Shown piece after piece: positions 1 through 8,594 of a DNA stretch of 64,000 bases. Below the pieces are notes generated by a model that was given only the letters and a program-made list of their open reading frames with translations, did no database searches and had not been told where the DNA came from. The translations under genes and the position numbers were made by a program. The stretch comes from an uncultured Myxococcales bacterium (GTDB lineage: Bacteria; Myxococcota; Myxococcia; Myxococcales; Myxococcaceae): contig CALJKW010000077.1 in assembly GCA_937980205.1 (NCBI GenBank), positions 48,614 to 112,613 of the forward strand. Direction: 5' to 3'. The number at the start of each line of letters is the position of its first letter. The first letter of the stretch is position 1.

Positions 1-2
1 CG

Positions 3-89
3 AAGGTGGCGCCGCACCAGGGCCGGCTCGGCATCGCCGGCGTCGGTCTCGGCGCGTGGATGATCGTCGCGAGCATCCTGTTCCACTGA
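3..89 (+). CDS. C-terminal fragment of a probable membrane protein
   Basis: The window opens inside an open frame that ends at a TGA at 87-89. The 28 visible residues end in one hydrophobic helix (GIAGVGLGAWMIVASILF) followed by a single His, so the parent is probably a membrane protein whose last helix spans the inner membrane. The family cannot be told from so short a tail. The frame is open from base 3 and no start is visible, so this is a partial gene cut by the window edge. Confidence 0.45.
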   Translation, partial: KVAPHQGRLGIAGVGLGAWMIVASILFH

Positions 90-114
90 GCGCAGACGCA
101 GCCGCCGTTCACGC

Positions 115-173
115 TGAGAGGGTCGACCAGAATGCCTTCGCATGGTCGACCGCCGCTCACGCTGAGCGGAGGC
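115..173. repeat. Intergenic repeat with hairpin (CCGCTCA/TGAGCGG)
   Basis: Between two genes lies TGAGAGGGTCGACCAGAAT (115-133), matched with few differences at 32877-32895. Next comes a perfect 7-base stem with a 3-base loop: CCGCTCA at 153-159 and TGAGCGG at 163-169. The box CCGCTCACGCTGAGCGGAGG recurs with one base missing at 28956-28974. GGTCGACC is itself a palindrome and occurs twice (120-127 and 143-150). The position downstream of converging genes would also suit a terminator role. Confidence 0.55.
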
Positions 174-242
174 CGCAGGCCGGAGTCGAAGCGGGCCGCG
201 AGTCGGCGTTGGGCCCCTTCGATTCCGCAGCGCTGCGCGCCT

Positions 243-1439
243 TCACGCCGCGTCGATGGTCTTCGGGTCGAGGACCTTCAGCGCGTTGAGCAGCGCGAGC
301 GCCTTCTGCGCCTCAGCCGGAGCCGACGCGCCGAGCTTCGCGACCGCTGCCGCGAACTCGTCGATGGCCTTCACGGTCTCGGCGCGCGACAGCTTCGAGA
401 AGTTCGGCGCCTTGAGGCCGAGCGCGTCGTAGCCGGCGGTGAGCTCGGCCTTGTTGTTCTTCTGGAACTTGGTGTTGACGCCCTCGTGGTGGCGCAGGCG
501 GAGCATGACGCCGATCTCCTCCTGCAGGGCCGCCTTGTCGGCCGCCGACGTCGTCGGGCGCGCGGCGAGGTTCTGCAGGTCGGTGTAGTAGGCGCGCAGC
601 GCGGTCGCGCTCGTCTTCTTCCCGCTCATGAAGTCGGCGCGCTCGTCCTTCTTGAACGCGTCGATGCGGGCCTGGACGATGGCGGGCTTCTCCTGGCCGC
701 CGGCGCGCAGGTAGCCGTGCTTCACGCTCCACGTCGCCATGTCCTTCCACTTCGCGGTGCCCTTGAACTGCTCGGGCTTGAGCGCCTCGACGTCGCCGCG
801 CGTGAGCTTCTCCCAGCGCTGGAGCGACTTCTGCGAGCCGCCCGCGTTCTTCCCGCTCGGAGAGAAGCCGTCGTAGGCGGTGACGGTCTTCGCGTTCGGG
901 AAGCCTTCCTTCCACTTGTTGAGGTTGTCTTCGCCGCCGCAGAAGCACGCGGAGATCGCGATGTCCTGAACCTGCGCCGCGGCCTTCGGCATCGCCTTGG
1001 CGAGCGCGGTGAAGTCGTCGCGGGAGAGCCAGCCGTTCTCGAACTTCGACTTGCCCTTGCCTTCTTCGCCCCAGAGCACGTCGCCGACCGAGTGGCCGGA
1101 GAGCACCATGCGGCCGGGCACCTTGCCGCCCTTCTCGCCCTCGGCCCAGATCTGCGCGAGCTGCGCGAGCTCGTCGCGGGTGTCGGGACCGCTGCGCGCG
1201 AGGATCTTCACGATCTCGTCGCTCTGCGACTTCGGCAGGCCGAGCGTCTTCACGAAGTCCTCGCGGCCCGTCGGAGTGGTGAGGTCGTAGGTGTTCCTGC
1301 CCACCTTGATCTGGTCGTTCACCTTCGTGTCGTGCACCACCTTCACGTCGATGGCCTTGGTGTCGATGGCCTTCGCTTCGCGGTGGGTGAACTTGTTCAT
1401 TCCGAAGACGAGCACGTCGTTGGCAGGGATTCGGGACAT
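243..1439 (-). CDS. Unknown protein with a caspase-fold (clan CD-like) His/Cys signature
   Basis: This 398-residue soluble protein has no signal peptide or membrane helix. The start taken is the ATG giving MSRIPANDVLVFG; an alternative is the next Met (MNKFTHREA), and neither has a clear ribosome site. The middle carries a hydrophobic strand followed by GHS (RMVLSGHSVGDVLW, His about residue 116) and, about 50 residues later, a second strand ending in Cys (DIAISACFCGG, Cys about 165/167). That spacing and order is the pattern of clan CD cysteine peptidases and inactive relatives, where His follows the third strand and Cys the fourth. The C-terminal 200 residues are helical, charged and alanine-rich with no recognised domain. 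A peptidase role is inference; it could equally be a DUF4347-like or catalytically dead homologue. It is transcribed divergently from the beta-helix lipoprotein gene. Confidence 0.7.
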   Translation of the reverse strand: MSRIPANDVLVFGMNKFTHREAKAIDTKAIDVKVVHDTKVNDQIKVGRNTYDLTTPTGREDFVKTLGLPKSQSDEIVKILARSGPDTRDELAQLAQIWAEGEKGGKVPGRMVLSGHSVGDVLWGEEGKGKSKFENGWLSRDDFTALAKAMPKAAAQVQDIAISACFCGGEDNLNKWKEGFPNAKTVTAYDGFSPSGKNAGGSQKSLQRWEKLTRGDVEALKPEQFKGTAKWKDMATWSVKHGYLRAGGQEKPAIVQARIDAFKKDERADFMSGKKTSATALRAYYTDLQNLAARPTTSAADKAALQEEIGVMLRLRHHEGVNTKFQKNNKAELTAGYDALGLKAPNFSKLSRAETVKAIDEFAAAVAKLGASAPAEAQKALALLNALKVLDPKTIDAA

Positions 1440-1559
1440 GTGGGGCTGATGAGCACGGGGCGGGCCAGACGTTTCCGCCGTGCGATCGAGCACTTCGCGC
1501 ACCGGGACACGGTTCGTCACATGACGGGGCAGGTGGGACACCAGTAGGCTCGCGGCCGC

Positions 1560-3773
1560 GTGCAGCGGTGCCTTGGACTTCTCGTCTTCGTTGCTGGCTG
1601 CACGTGCGGCACGCCGGTGGTGCCTTCACCGGACGGCGGTGACGAGGTCGCCGACTCCGGATCTGGTGGAGGGAATGCGGACGCCGGTGCGAGCGATGCG
1701 GGAACGCACGACGCCGGTGGGGAAGACGCGGGGATCAGCGCCGACGCGGGCGGTGTCGATGCGGGCCACGACGCAGGAAGTGGCGACGCGGCAACACCGG
1801 ACGCTGGCTACGACGCCGGCACCGGCTGCGAGCATCCGGTCGCCTGTTACACGTCGGAGCACGGCATGCCTGGCGTCGGGCGATGCCGAGCAGGCACGCA
1901 ATGCGTGAGCACTCAGGATGCCGGTTGCTTCGGCGAGCTCGGTCCCGTCGCAGAGGCGTGCAACGGAATCGATGACGACTGCAACGGCATCGTCGACGAC
2001 AAGTGTGGTTGTGCGTACGTGTCGCCGGCTGGCAGCGATTCGAATCCTGGGACGGCGAACCTGCCCGTCCGACGCATCATGGTCGGAATCGAAGTCGCCG
2101 CGGATGCGGGGGTCGATCGCGTCTGCGTCGCCGCCGGCCCGAGCTGCCCGGCGACGGCCAGGTTCGGCGAGCACAGCGATGCAGAGGAGCGCCTCGTGAT
2201 GCGTGACGGCATCTCCGTGTACGGCAGGCACGAGAGCACGACATGGACGCGCGATGCGGGGTGTCTCACCTGGTACACGGGCATGAGCGACGCCGGTGGA
2301 GTTCTCTTTGGGGCCACGGTCACGCGTCCAACGACGCTCGACGGATTTCGAGTCTTCGGGCCGACTCATGATCCGTATCAAGTCGCTGTTTCGATCGTCG
2401 GCAGTACTGGGGCAGTGCTCAGCAATGATGAAATTTCCGGGTGGATGACGCCGCAGATCTCGATCGGCATCGAAATCTCGGAAGGCGGAACGCCGACCAT
2501 CACGCGATCGATGGTTCGCGCTGGGGTCGCGAGGGACGCCGGAATCGCCATCTGGAGCCGTGATTCGAGTCCGATCATCATCGACAACTGCAGTGAGGTC
2601 GACGACGGTGGTCGCTGCACCGGGACGGGACCAGGTCAGGGCATTGTCGGCAGTTTCTCCTTCAACCCCGCGCGGGAGCTGACGGCGATTCTGCTGGAGC
2701 GTTCGCCGCGCTCTGTCATCGAGAGGAACGCCATTCGGGGCAGCTCAGGGATCGTCGCTGCCAAGGCCAACTACGGCGTGCTGATACGAGGCGATGCGAC
2801 CGACATCGCCATTCGGCGCAACAGCATCGTCGGGGTTTCGGGATCGCAGGCGGAGGGGGTCGGCGTAGATCTCGAAGACTGCGCAGGCGCCTCGCCGCTC
2901 GTCGTAGACAACTTCCTCGTGAGCGGTGGAGAAACCTTCCATGCCCGCGGGGTCGGCGTTCGATCTGCTACAAACTGTCGACCCATCGTCACGCACAACG
3001 TCGACATCCGTGGATGCTACGCCGTGCTTCCCCCCGCAACCTGCATCGGAGTCGAAGCGACGGCCGGTCACATCGCGCTCATCGACAACGCCGCGATCAC
3101 GGGAGCCACGGGAAATGCATATCTCAGCGTTGGCGTTCACCTTGTCGGCGCGAGCGGTGTCATCGCGCGCAACGGGATCTCCGGTGGCTGCACGGGAGTG
3201 TCGAGCATCGGCGTCGTGAGCGATCGATCGAACGTCCGCTTCGAGAACAACGCGATCCGTGCGTGCGGCTCGCGGGAGGTCGTGGGCTTGCGCCTGCGAG
3301 CCTCGGACGCGGACGTCCACTCGAATACCATCGTCGCGGATTCCCACCTCGGCAGTGACTGCTATGGGGCGGCGATCGAGTTGGACGCTGCTGACGGAGG
3401 CGAGGATGCCGGCCCCTCGAACACGATCCGCAACAACGTGCTGCGCGCCTGGGGCACGTGCTTCCCTCACTACTCAGTCCTCGAACGAGACGCTCGGGTC
3501 ACGCCTCGTGCGTTCGAGCACAATCTCCTCAATGCGTGGTGGGTGCTCTATCGGGACGACGGCATCACCGACGTCACCGATGCCGGCGCCCTCACGTCAG
3601 GCAACATCGCCGGCGATCCCGGCTTCGTGGACGCCGGCGACTTTCATCTGACGCCGACGTCCATCTGCCGCAACGCCGGCACCGATGCCGGCGCCCCGCT
3701 CGTCGACTTCGACGGCCATCCCCGACCCGCTGAGGGCGCCTTCGACATCGGCGCCGATGAATACGTGCCGTAG
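1560..3773 (+). CDS. Secreted lipoprotein with Asp-Ala-Gly linker, MopE motif and right-handed beta-helix
   Basis: This 737-residue protein starts at a GTG. A short signal peptide ends in a lipobox (LLVFVAGC), so it should be lipidated and exported. Residues about 25-95 are a low-complexity linker rich in DAG and GG repeats. It is followed by a Cys-rich stretch with CNGIDDDCNGIVDD, the Asp-rich motif seen in MopE-type and many myxobacterial surface proteins and thought to bind metal. From about residue 150 the chain has the phrase AYVSPAGSDSNPGT, typical of DUF1565, and then repeated short strands with Asn/Gly turns (IERNAIRG, IRRNSIVG, RNNVL), the hallmark of a right-handed parallel beta-helix. 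The fold suggests polysaccharide binding or cleavage, but no catalytic residues can be assigned. It converges on the next gene with a 12-base gap. Confidence 0.85.
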   Translation: MQRCLGLLVFVAGCTCGTPVVPSPDGGDEVADSGSGGGNADAGASDAGTHDAGGEDAGISADAGGVDAGHDAGSGDAATPDAGYDAGTGCEHPVACYTSEHGMPGVGRCRAGTQCVSTQDAGCFGELGPVAEACNGIDDDCNGIVDDKCGCAYVSPAGSDSNPGTANLPVRRIMVGIEVAADAGVDRVCVAAGPSCPATARFGEHSDAEERLVMRDGISVYGRHESTTWTRDAGCLTWYTGMSDAGGVLFGATVTRPTTLDGFRVFGPTHDPYQVAVSIVGSTGAVLSNDEISGWMTPQISIGIEISEGGTPTITRSMVRAGVARDAGIAIWSRDSSPIIIDNCSEVDDGGRCTGTGPGQGIVGSFSFNPARELTAILLERSPRSVIERNAIRGSSGIVAAKANYGVLIRGDATDIAIRRNSIVGVSGSQAEGVGVDLEDCAGASPLVVDNFLVSGGETFHARGVGVRSATNCRPIVTHNVDIRGCYAVLPPATCIGVEATAGHIALIDNAAITGATGNAYLSVGVHLVGASGVIARNGISGGCTGVSSIGVVSDRSNVRFENNAIRACGSREVVGLRLRASDADVHSNTIVADSHLGSDCYGAAIELDAADGGEDAGPSNTIRNNVLRAWGTCFPHYSVLERDARVTPRAFEHNLLNAWWVLYRDDGITDVTDAGALTSGNIAGDPGFVDAGDFHLTPTSICRNAGTDAGAPLVDFDGHPRPAEGAFDIGADEYVP

Positions 3774-3785
3774 GCGGGCGAGTCC

Positions 3786-4394
3786 TCAGGCGCGCCCGAA
3801 GAGCGTGGCGACGTGCTGCGCCCGCTTCTCCAGCGAGTCCTCGTGTTCTGGGCGAACGTCCTCAGGCAGCTCGGTCAGCTGTGCGAGCGCGTCTGCGAGT
3901 GCGACGAGCTCCCCGCATGGAGTGCCGGGCTCGGGCGACCAGACCCGGCCCGAACGACTGCCGGCTACGAAATGGAAGTTCGTGCCGTCGAGCCCCAGCC
4001 TCTGAGCTTCCTGCCAGCGCGCACGAAGCAGCGCGGCGTCCCACGCGGCTCGGACCGCCTGAAACGCGGCTTCACCCAACTCTGCCGAGGTCCAGCGAGC
4101 TGCCGGTCGGCTCCGCTCGAAGTCTTCGCTCGTCGGCTGGCGCGAGCTGTCGCGTTCCCAGGCAGCGGCCCACAGCTGCGTCGTCAATCGACCCGAGTGC
4201 ACGACTCGGGCTGGCTGGCGGCGACCGGCGGTGCACACGAAGACTCCGCGCTCGACGTCGAACGACGGCAGCACCACCATCGAGAGCGTCGGCTCCTTCG
4301 GCGGAGCCAGAGCTCGACGCACGGCGAGGTGGTAGTGAATCGAACCCGACGCGAACGCACCCTCTTCGGGCTCGAGGTGCTCGGACACGTTCAC
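3786..4394 (-). CDS. Unknown protein coupled to the FHA/sigma-54 activator
   Basis: A 202-residue soluble protein of no family I recognise. The GTG start overlaps the stop of the upstream activator gene by four bases (GTGA), so the two are translationally coupled; a second in-frame GTG two codons later is also possible. The sequence is rich in Trp, Arg and Ala with a middle region of alternating strands (SMVVLPSFDVERGVFVCTAG) and a helical acidic end. No signal peptide, membrane segment or metal motif is seen. Coupling with an FHA-domain activator suggests a role in the same regulatory path, possibly as a partner or effector, but this is only context. Confidence 0.65.
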   Translation of the reverse strand: MNVSEHLEPEEGAFASGSIHYHLAVRRALAPPKEPTLSMVVLPSFDVERGVFVCTAGRRQPARVVHSGRLTTQLWAAAWERDSSRQPTSEDFERSRPAARWTSAELGEAAFQAVRAAWDAALLRARWQEAQRLGLDGTNFHFVAGSRSGRVWSPEPGTPCGELVALADALAQLTELPEDVRPEHEDSLEKRAQHVATLFGRA

Positions 4395-6103
4395 CCCTTG
4401 TTCGAGATGCCGTGCTGCTTGATCTTGTGCGACAGCGTCCGCACGGGAATCGACAGCGCCCGCGCTGCCTCGGTGCGGTTCCCGCTCGCCGCGCGCAGCG
4501 CCTCGAGAATCACCTGCCGCTCGTAGCGCTGCACGTTGTCGCGCAGGTCCGACGCCGGAGTCGCCTCGTCCGCCTGCAGCACCGTCGCCGACAGCTCGCG
4601 CACGCGGCGCGGCAGATCGGCAGGCTGGATGAACGCCTCCTGCGCGACCACGACGGCGTGCTCGATCGCGTTGCGCAGCTCGCGGATGTTCCCCGGCCAC
4701 GGGTAGCGCAAGAGCAGCCGCGCCGCCTCGGGCGCGACGCCCTTCACGCTGCGCCCGTTCGCCGCGTTCGCCAGCGCCACGAAGCGGTCGGTCAGCGGCC
4801 CGAGCTCTTCCGGCCGCTCGCGCAGCGGCGGCACCTCGAGCGTCATCGCGTTCAGCCGGTACATCAGGTCCTCGCGGAACGTGCCCGCCTTCACCATCGC
4901 GTCGAGATCGCGGTGCGTCGCGGCCACGACGCGGACGTCGACGGTGAAGTCGCGGCTGCCGCCGACGCGCCGCACCTCCTTCGTCTCGAGCACGCGCAAC
5001 AGCGCCGCCTGCGCCGCGGGCGAGAGCTCGCCCACCTCGTCGAGCAGCACCGTGCTTCCGTCCGCCTCTTCGAACACGCCGCGCGTCGAAGCCACCGCGC
5101 CGGTGAACGCGCCGCGCTCGTGGCCGAACAGCACGCTCTCGACGAGCGTCTGGGCGATGGCGCCGCAGTTGATGGAGACCAGCCGGTTCTTCGCCCGCGG
5201 GCTCTTCTCGTGAATCGCGCGCGCCAGCACCTCTTTGCCGACGCCGGTCTCTCCGCGGATGAGCACGGGAATCATCGAGCCGGCGACGCGGTCGATGGTG
5301 GCGAAGATCTCCTTCATCGCGGGGCTCACGGCGACGAGCGAGCTGGCCGGCGCCGGGCGCGGAGCCGCGCGCGTCGAGTGCATCGCGTCGCGCGACGCCT
5401 CGAGCAGCGCCTCGGCCGAGGTGCCGTCGCGCGGGTAGGTGGCGATGCCGACCTGCAGCCTCTCCATCGCGAGCTTCTGCACGAGCCGCTGCGCGTCTTC
5501 GGCGGTGCCTTCGGCGAGCAGCACCTCGAAGGTGCGGTCTCCGTAGAGCGCGACGCGGTCGATCGAGCGCAGCTCTTCGCGCAGCGCCGCGGCGAACATC
5601 TTCGGCTCGCCCGGGTGCCGCAGCATCAGCACCGCGCACGTGCGGCCGAACGTCTTCGCGCGCTCGACCTCGTCGTCGAGCGAGGTGAGGAACTGATCGT
5701 GCGTGGCGATGCCGTGCGCGACGGCGGCGACGGGCCCGAGCACGTGCAGCGAGACGGTGACGGCGCCGAGCGTCACCTCGTCTCCGGGGCTCATCACCGC
5801 CTTCTTCACCAGCGCGCCGTTCAGCTTCGTGCCGTTCGTCGAGTCGAGGTCGGCGACGGTGACGGCGCCGCCCTCGACGCTGAAGCTCGCGTGCCGCCGC
5901 GAGATGCTGTCGTCGGAGATGGACAGCTCCGCCGACGGGTCGCGGCCGATGACGATGGCCGCGCCCTCGAACAGCCGCACGACGCGCGAGAGCTCGCCGT
6001 GAAACACCACCAGCGACAGGCCGCTGTGCCGGGCCTCGGCCGCGCGCGCGACGCCCTCGATCGTCTCGAGCCGATTCGTCGCGAGGTCGTTGGGGCCGGC
6101 CAT
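4391..6103 (-). CDS. Sigma-54-dependent activator with FHA and degenerate GGDEF-like domains
   Basis: This 570-residue transcription activator has four parts. Residues about 45-120 are an FHA domain (VIGRDPSAELSISDD, SRRHASF, DLDSTNGT), which binds phosphothreonine. Residues about 130-240 resemble a GGDEF fold with the active loop lost (YGDRTFEVLL and GIATYPRDG remain). Residues about 255-480 are the AAA+ domain with Walker A GETGVGKE (274-281), the sigma-54 contact loop GAFTGA (321-326) and LLDEVGEL as Walker B. The last 40 residues are a Fis-type helix-turn-helix (ALSIPVRTLSHKIKQHG). There is no receiver domain, so input probably comes from a Ser/Thr kinase through the FHA domain, a common myxobacterial arrangement. 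The next gene overlaps it by four bases. Confidence 0.95.
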   Translation of the reverse strand: MAGPNDLATNRLETIEGVARAAEARHSGLSLVVFHGELSRVVRLFEGAAIVIGRDPSAELSISDDSISRRHASFSVEGGAVTVADLDSTNGTKLNGALVKKAVMSPGDEVTLGAVTVSLHVLGPVAAVAHGIATHDQFLTSLDDEVERAKTFGRTCAVLMLRHPGEPKMFAAALREELRSIDRVALYGDRTFEVLLAEGTAEDAQRLVQKLAMERLQVGIATYPRDGTSAEALLEASRDAMHSTRAAPRPAPASSLVAVSPAMKEIFATIDRVAGSMIPVLIRGETGVGKEVLARAIHEKSPRAKNRLVSINCGAIAQTLVESVLFGHERGAFTGAVASTRGVFEEADGSTVLLDEVGELSPAAQAALLRVLETKEVRRVGGSRDFTVDVRVVAATHRDLDAMVKAGTFREDLMYRLNAMTLEVPPLRERPEELGPLTDRFVALANAANGRSVKGVAPEAARLLLRYPWPGNIRELRNAIEHAVVVAQEAFIQPADLPRRVRELSATVLQADEATPASDLRDNVQRYERQVILEALRAASGNRTEAARALSIPVRTLSHKIKQHGISNKG

Positions 6104-6116
6104 GCGGCCCTCTTAG

Positions 6117-6773
6117 CTAACGCAGCGCCTGCTGTACCGCGAGCGCGTCGTCGACGAGCTCGTTGATGCGCTCGATCTTCAGCCGCCGCCCGTAGTGGAA
6201 GAGCAGGGTGCCGTTGAGGCCCTCGACCTGCACTCCCTTCGAGCCGAGCCGCGTGAACACCGACCGCGTCCGCTCATCGAAAAGCCGGCGCAGCTCGGCC
6301 TCGGAGTCGCCGGTCTGCAGCACGTACGCCTTCGAGAACTCCGGGTCCTCGTCGAAGTTGATGTCCTGACCGCCGAACAGCTTCCCGACCGCGTCGAAGA
6401 ACGCCATCTGCTTGCGCGCGAAGAAGTGCGGCATGGCCTTCGGCTTGTTCGGCTGCACCACGCAGATGGTCTGCTGGTACGTGTGCTGGTGTTTTCCCGA
6501 GCCGGTCGTGTACTGGTAGTCGCAGATCGCGAGCTGGTCGTCGCCGCGCGTCGTGCGGCACAGGTTGCGCAGGCGCCGCGAGTGGCCCTGGTTGAACAGC
6601 TTGAACTGCTGCAACGACCCGTGGAACCCGTTCCAGTCGGGGTCGAGGTTGAAGCCGTTGGTCGAGGCCCACCCGTGCACCGCGTCGGTGCGCTTCTGCT
6701 CGAGCCACTTCGCGAGGAAGTAGATGCCGACGACGAAGCCGACGAGTCCGACGATGGCGATGGCAGGTCCCAT
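6117..6773 (-). CDS. Membrane-anchored protein of unknown function
   Basis: A 218-residue protein starting at ATG. Residues 3-23 form one hydrophobic helix (AIAIVGLVGFVVGIYFLAKWL), after which the chain is soluble. The soluble part has strands with RGDDQLAICDYQYTTG, QQTICVVQ, FGGQDINFDEDPEFSKAYVL and a C-terminal helix. This pattern of a charge-rich domain ending in a paired D-x-D/F-S-K-x-Y phrase occurs in uncharacterised proteins with an N-terminal anchor. Its function is unknown. It lies upstream of the FHA activator on the same strand with 13 bases between, so it may share a transcript with it. Confidence 0.75.
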   Translation of the reverse strand: MGPAIAIVGLVGFVVGIYFLAKWLEQKRTDAVHGWASTNGFNLDPDWNGFHGSLQQFKLFNQGHSRRLRNLCRTTRGDDQLAICDYQYTTGSGKHQHTYQQTICVVQPNKPKAMPHFFARKQMAFFDAVGKLFGGQDINFDEDPEFSKAYVLQTGDSEAELRRLFDERTRSVFTRLGSKGVQVEGLNGTLLFHYGRRLKIERINELVDDALAVQQALR

Positions 6774-6825
6774 GGGCGGCGCATTGTAGCTTGCGTGCGT
6801 TGGGGCACGTCGCAATGAGCGGGAG

Positions 6826-7164
6826 GTGCTCGACTTCATCCTCGAGCTGCTCCTCAACCTGGTGGGAGAGGCGTTCCTCGAGCTCATCGGCAATCGTCGG
6901 GTTCGCGCACACCCCGTCGGGCGCGTGCTGCTGTACTCGTTCGCGGGCGTCGCGCTGGGTGCGGCGTCGACGCTCGTCTTCGACCGGCACTTCCTGCACT
7001 CGCAGACGCTGCAGCTGTGGAACCTGGCGATGGCGCCGGTGTTCGTCGGCAGCGTGAGCTGGCTCATCGCGCGGGCGCGGGACCGGTCGCCTTGGGGCGC
7101 GTTCTTCTCTGCGGCCTTCTTCGCCTTCGCGTTCGCGGCCGCGCGCCATCACCTGGCGGCCTGA
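6826..7164 (+). CDS. Small multi-span membrane protein
   Basis: A 112-residue protein beginning at a GTG that follows GGGAG closely. It has an amphipathic N-terminal helix (LDFILELLLNLVGEAFLELI) and three hydrophobic segments (VLLYSFAGVALGAASTLVF, LAMAPVFVGSVSWLIA, AFFSAAFFAFAFAAA). No family was recognised and no motif suggests an activity. It is divergent from the anchored protein at 6117-6773 with 52 bases between the starts. Confidence 0.65.
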   Translation: MLDFILELLLNLVGEAFLELIGNRRVRAHPVGRVLLYSFAGVALGAASTLVFDRHFLHSQTLQLWNLAMAPVFVGSVSWLIARARDRSPWGAFFSAAFFAFAFAAARHHLAA

Positions 7165-7195
7165 GGAAACGTGTCGGTCCCTCGAGACGTACGTA
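7165..7195 (+). promoter_or_regulatory. Possible ECF-type promoter of the sigma/anti-sigma pair
   Basis: GGAAAC (7165-7170), a 17-base spacer and CGTACGTA (7188-7195) resemble the GGAAC/CGTC elements used by ECF sigma factors, and lie about 125 bases before the sigma factor start. ECF genes often drive their own promoter. The match is approximate. Confidence 0.35.
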
Positions 7196-7321
7196 TCTGC
7201 GACTGTGCAGATATCGAACGGAGCCCTTGTCTTGAGTCTTCCCGGGGTGTTGAACCTCCCCGTGGCCGGCCGGGACACGCCTGAAACGAAGTCCGCACTG
7301 GGCCGTAGGCATGTCGGCGAC

Positions 7322-7861
7322 ATGTCGGAGGTCTCGGACGAAGAGCTGATGGGCCGCTTCGTCGACGGTGAAGAAGCGTGCTTCGATCTGCTGTTCGACC
7401 GGCACGCGGCGGCGGTGCAGTCGTTCCTCGCGCGCATCGTCCGCGACCCCGAGCTCGCCCGCGACCTCTTGCAGCAGACGTTCCTCTCGCTCGTCCGCTC
7501 GCGCTTCCGCTACCAGCGCGGCACCAGCGTGCGGCCGTGGCTCTTCACCATCGCGGGGAACGCGGCGCGCGACCTGCTCCGGCACGACAAGCAGGTGAAG
7601 GACCACGCGCGCGCCGTCGCCGCGGAGGACGAGAAGAGCACGAACGTGCTGCCCGACCCCGCGCTGCGCAAGCGCATGCTCGAGGCGCTCGAGGCGCTGC
7701 CGAAAGATCAGCGCGAGGCCGTCGTTCTGCACAAGGTCGAGGGGTGGTCGTTCGGCGAGATTGCCGCGGCTTTCGGCATCACCGAAACTGCGGCACGAAT
7801 CCGAGCGCACCGCGGCTACGAAAAGCTGCGCAGCCTGCTGGGTCCGGGGCTGGAGACCTGA
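7322..7861 (+). CDS. ECF RNA polymerase sigma factor, CarQ-like candidate
   Basis: This 179-residue sigma-70 family factor of the ECF group has region 2 at about residues 20-90 (DLLFDRHAAAVQSFLARI, RDLLQQTFLSLVRS, RPWLFTIAGNAARDLLR). Region 4 is at about 115-170 (LEALPKDQREAVVLHKVEGW, SFGEIAAAFGITETAAR), the helix-turn-helix that reads the -35 element. The ATG at 7322 is preferred because the family starts just before the DEELM helix; a TTG-like start upstream would add 39 unrelated residues. Two bases after its stop begins the gene of a six-helix membrane protein, the expected partner anti-sigma factor. The pair sits 0.6 kb from the carotenoid operon. In Myxococcus xanthus the ECF factor CarQ and its membrane anti-sigma CarR switch on carotenoid genes in light, so this may be the equivalent pair; that link is inferred. 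Confidence 0.93.
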   Translation: MSEVSDEELMGRFVDGEEACFDLLFDRHAAAVQSFLARIVRDPELARDLLQQTFLSLVRSRFRYQRGTSVRPWLFTIAGNAARDLLRHDKQVKDHARAVAAEDEKSTNVLPDPALRKRMLEALEALPKDQREAVVLHKVEGWSFGEIAAAFGITETAARIRAHRGYEKLRSLLGPGLET

Positions 7862-7863
7862 CG

Positions 7864-8520
7864 ATGAAGCTCGACGACCTGCTCAAAGACACGCTGCGCA
7901 CGCCCGGCCCGGGTCGTGACGACCTCGAGGCGGTGCGCGCCGCGGCGCGCGCCGAGCTGCGCGGTGGAAAGCCGGTCGCGCCGTGGCCGAAGCAGCTCGC
8001 CGCGCTGCTCGGCATCGTCGGTGGCATCGCCGTGGGCGCGGCGGGGGTGCTGCTCGCCTCCGGCCAGACGACGGCCTCGGTGATTGCGGGCCACGGAGCA
8101 CAGGTGCTGACGCTGATGGCCGTGGCCGTGGTGGCCGGCATCGCCGCGCTGCGGCCGAACTCCCCGGGACGGTGGATCGCGATGGCCGCCGGCGCGGTCG
8201 GCGCCGCGAGCCTGGTGTTCCTGCGCGTGCCGGGCGGGCCGGAGAGCCCCACCCCGTGGATGTGCACGGTGAGCCATCTCGGTGCAGGCCTGGTCCCGGT
8301 CGTCGTCGCGGTGATGCTGCTGCGCGGCTCAGCGCGGAGCGTGACGAAGGCCCTGCTCGCGGGCATCGCCGCGGGCTGCACCGGTGCGCTGCTCGGTGAG
8401 CTCGGCTGCGAGCAGAGCGCGCTGCACGTCGCCATCTGGCACCTCGGCGCTTGGGCGCTCGTGATTGCTGCGACGGTGGCGGTGTCGAGGCGCATCAAGC
8501 CGCGGTCGTACGCGCCCTGA
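7864..8520 (+). CDS. Six-helix membrane anti-sigma factor candidate (NrsF/CarR-like)
   Basis: This 218-residue inner-membrane protein has a cytoplasmic N-terminal segment of about 40 residues (MKLDDLLKDTLRTPGPGRDD), suited to holding a sigma factor. It is followed by six hydrophobic helices near 42-65, 72-97, 105-122, 130-152, 160-178 and 188-208. Two Cys (MCTV before helix 4 and LGCEQS before helix 6) and His residues in SHLGAG and IWHLGAW are placed as in NrsF/DUF1109 anti-sigma factors. It follows the ECF gene after two bases (TGAcgATG). Topology, size and position also fit CarR of Myxococcus, which releases CarQ on illumination. No zinc-binding HxxxCxxC anti-sigma motif is present. Confidence 0.75.
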   Translation: MKLDDLLKDTLRTPGPGRDDLEAVRAAARAELRGGKPVAPWPKQLAALLGIVGGIAVGAAGVLLASGQTTASVIAGHGAQVLTLMAVAVVAGIAALRPNSPGRWIAMAAGAVGAASLVFLRVPGGPESPTPWMCTVSHLGAGLVPVVVAVMLLRGSARSVTKALLAGIAAGCTGALLGELGCEQSALHVAIWHLGAWALVIAATVAVSRRIKPRSYAP

Positions 8521-8594
8521 CGTCAACAACCGCGATCGGGGATCGGGCTCGTTCTCGACGACCAGGGTTGCCGATCGCGATCCCGGCTGTTCGG
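8521..8594. terminator. Imperfect hairpin between converging genes
   Basis: The 74-base gap between the convergent anti-sigma and thioredoxin-fold genes has GATCGGGGATCGGG near 8536-8549 and the imperfectly complementary CCGATCGCGATCCCGG near 8571-8586. A long stem with a wide loop is possible and could stop transcription from both sides. No U-tract is seen. Confidence 0.35.
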
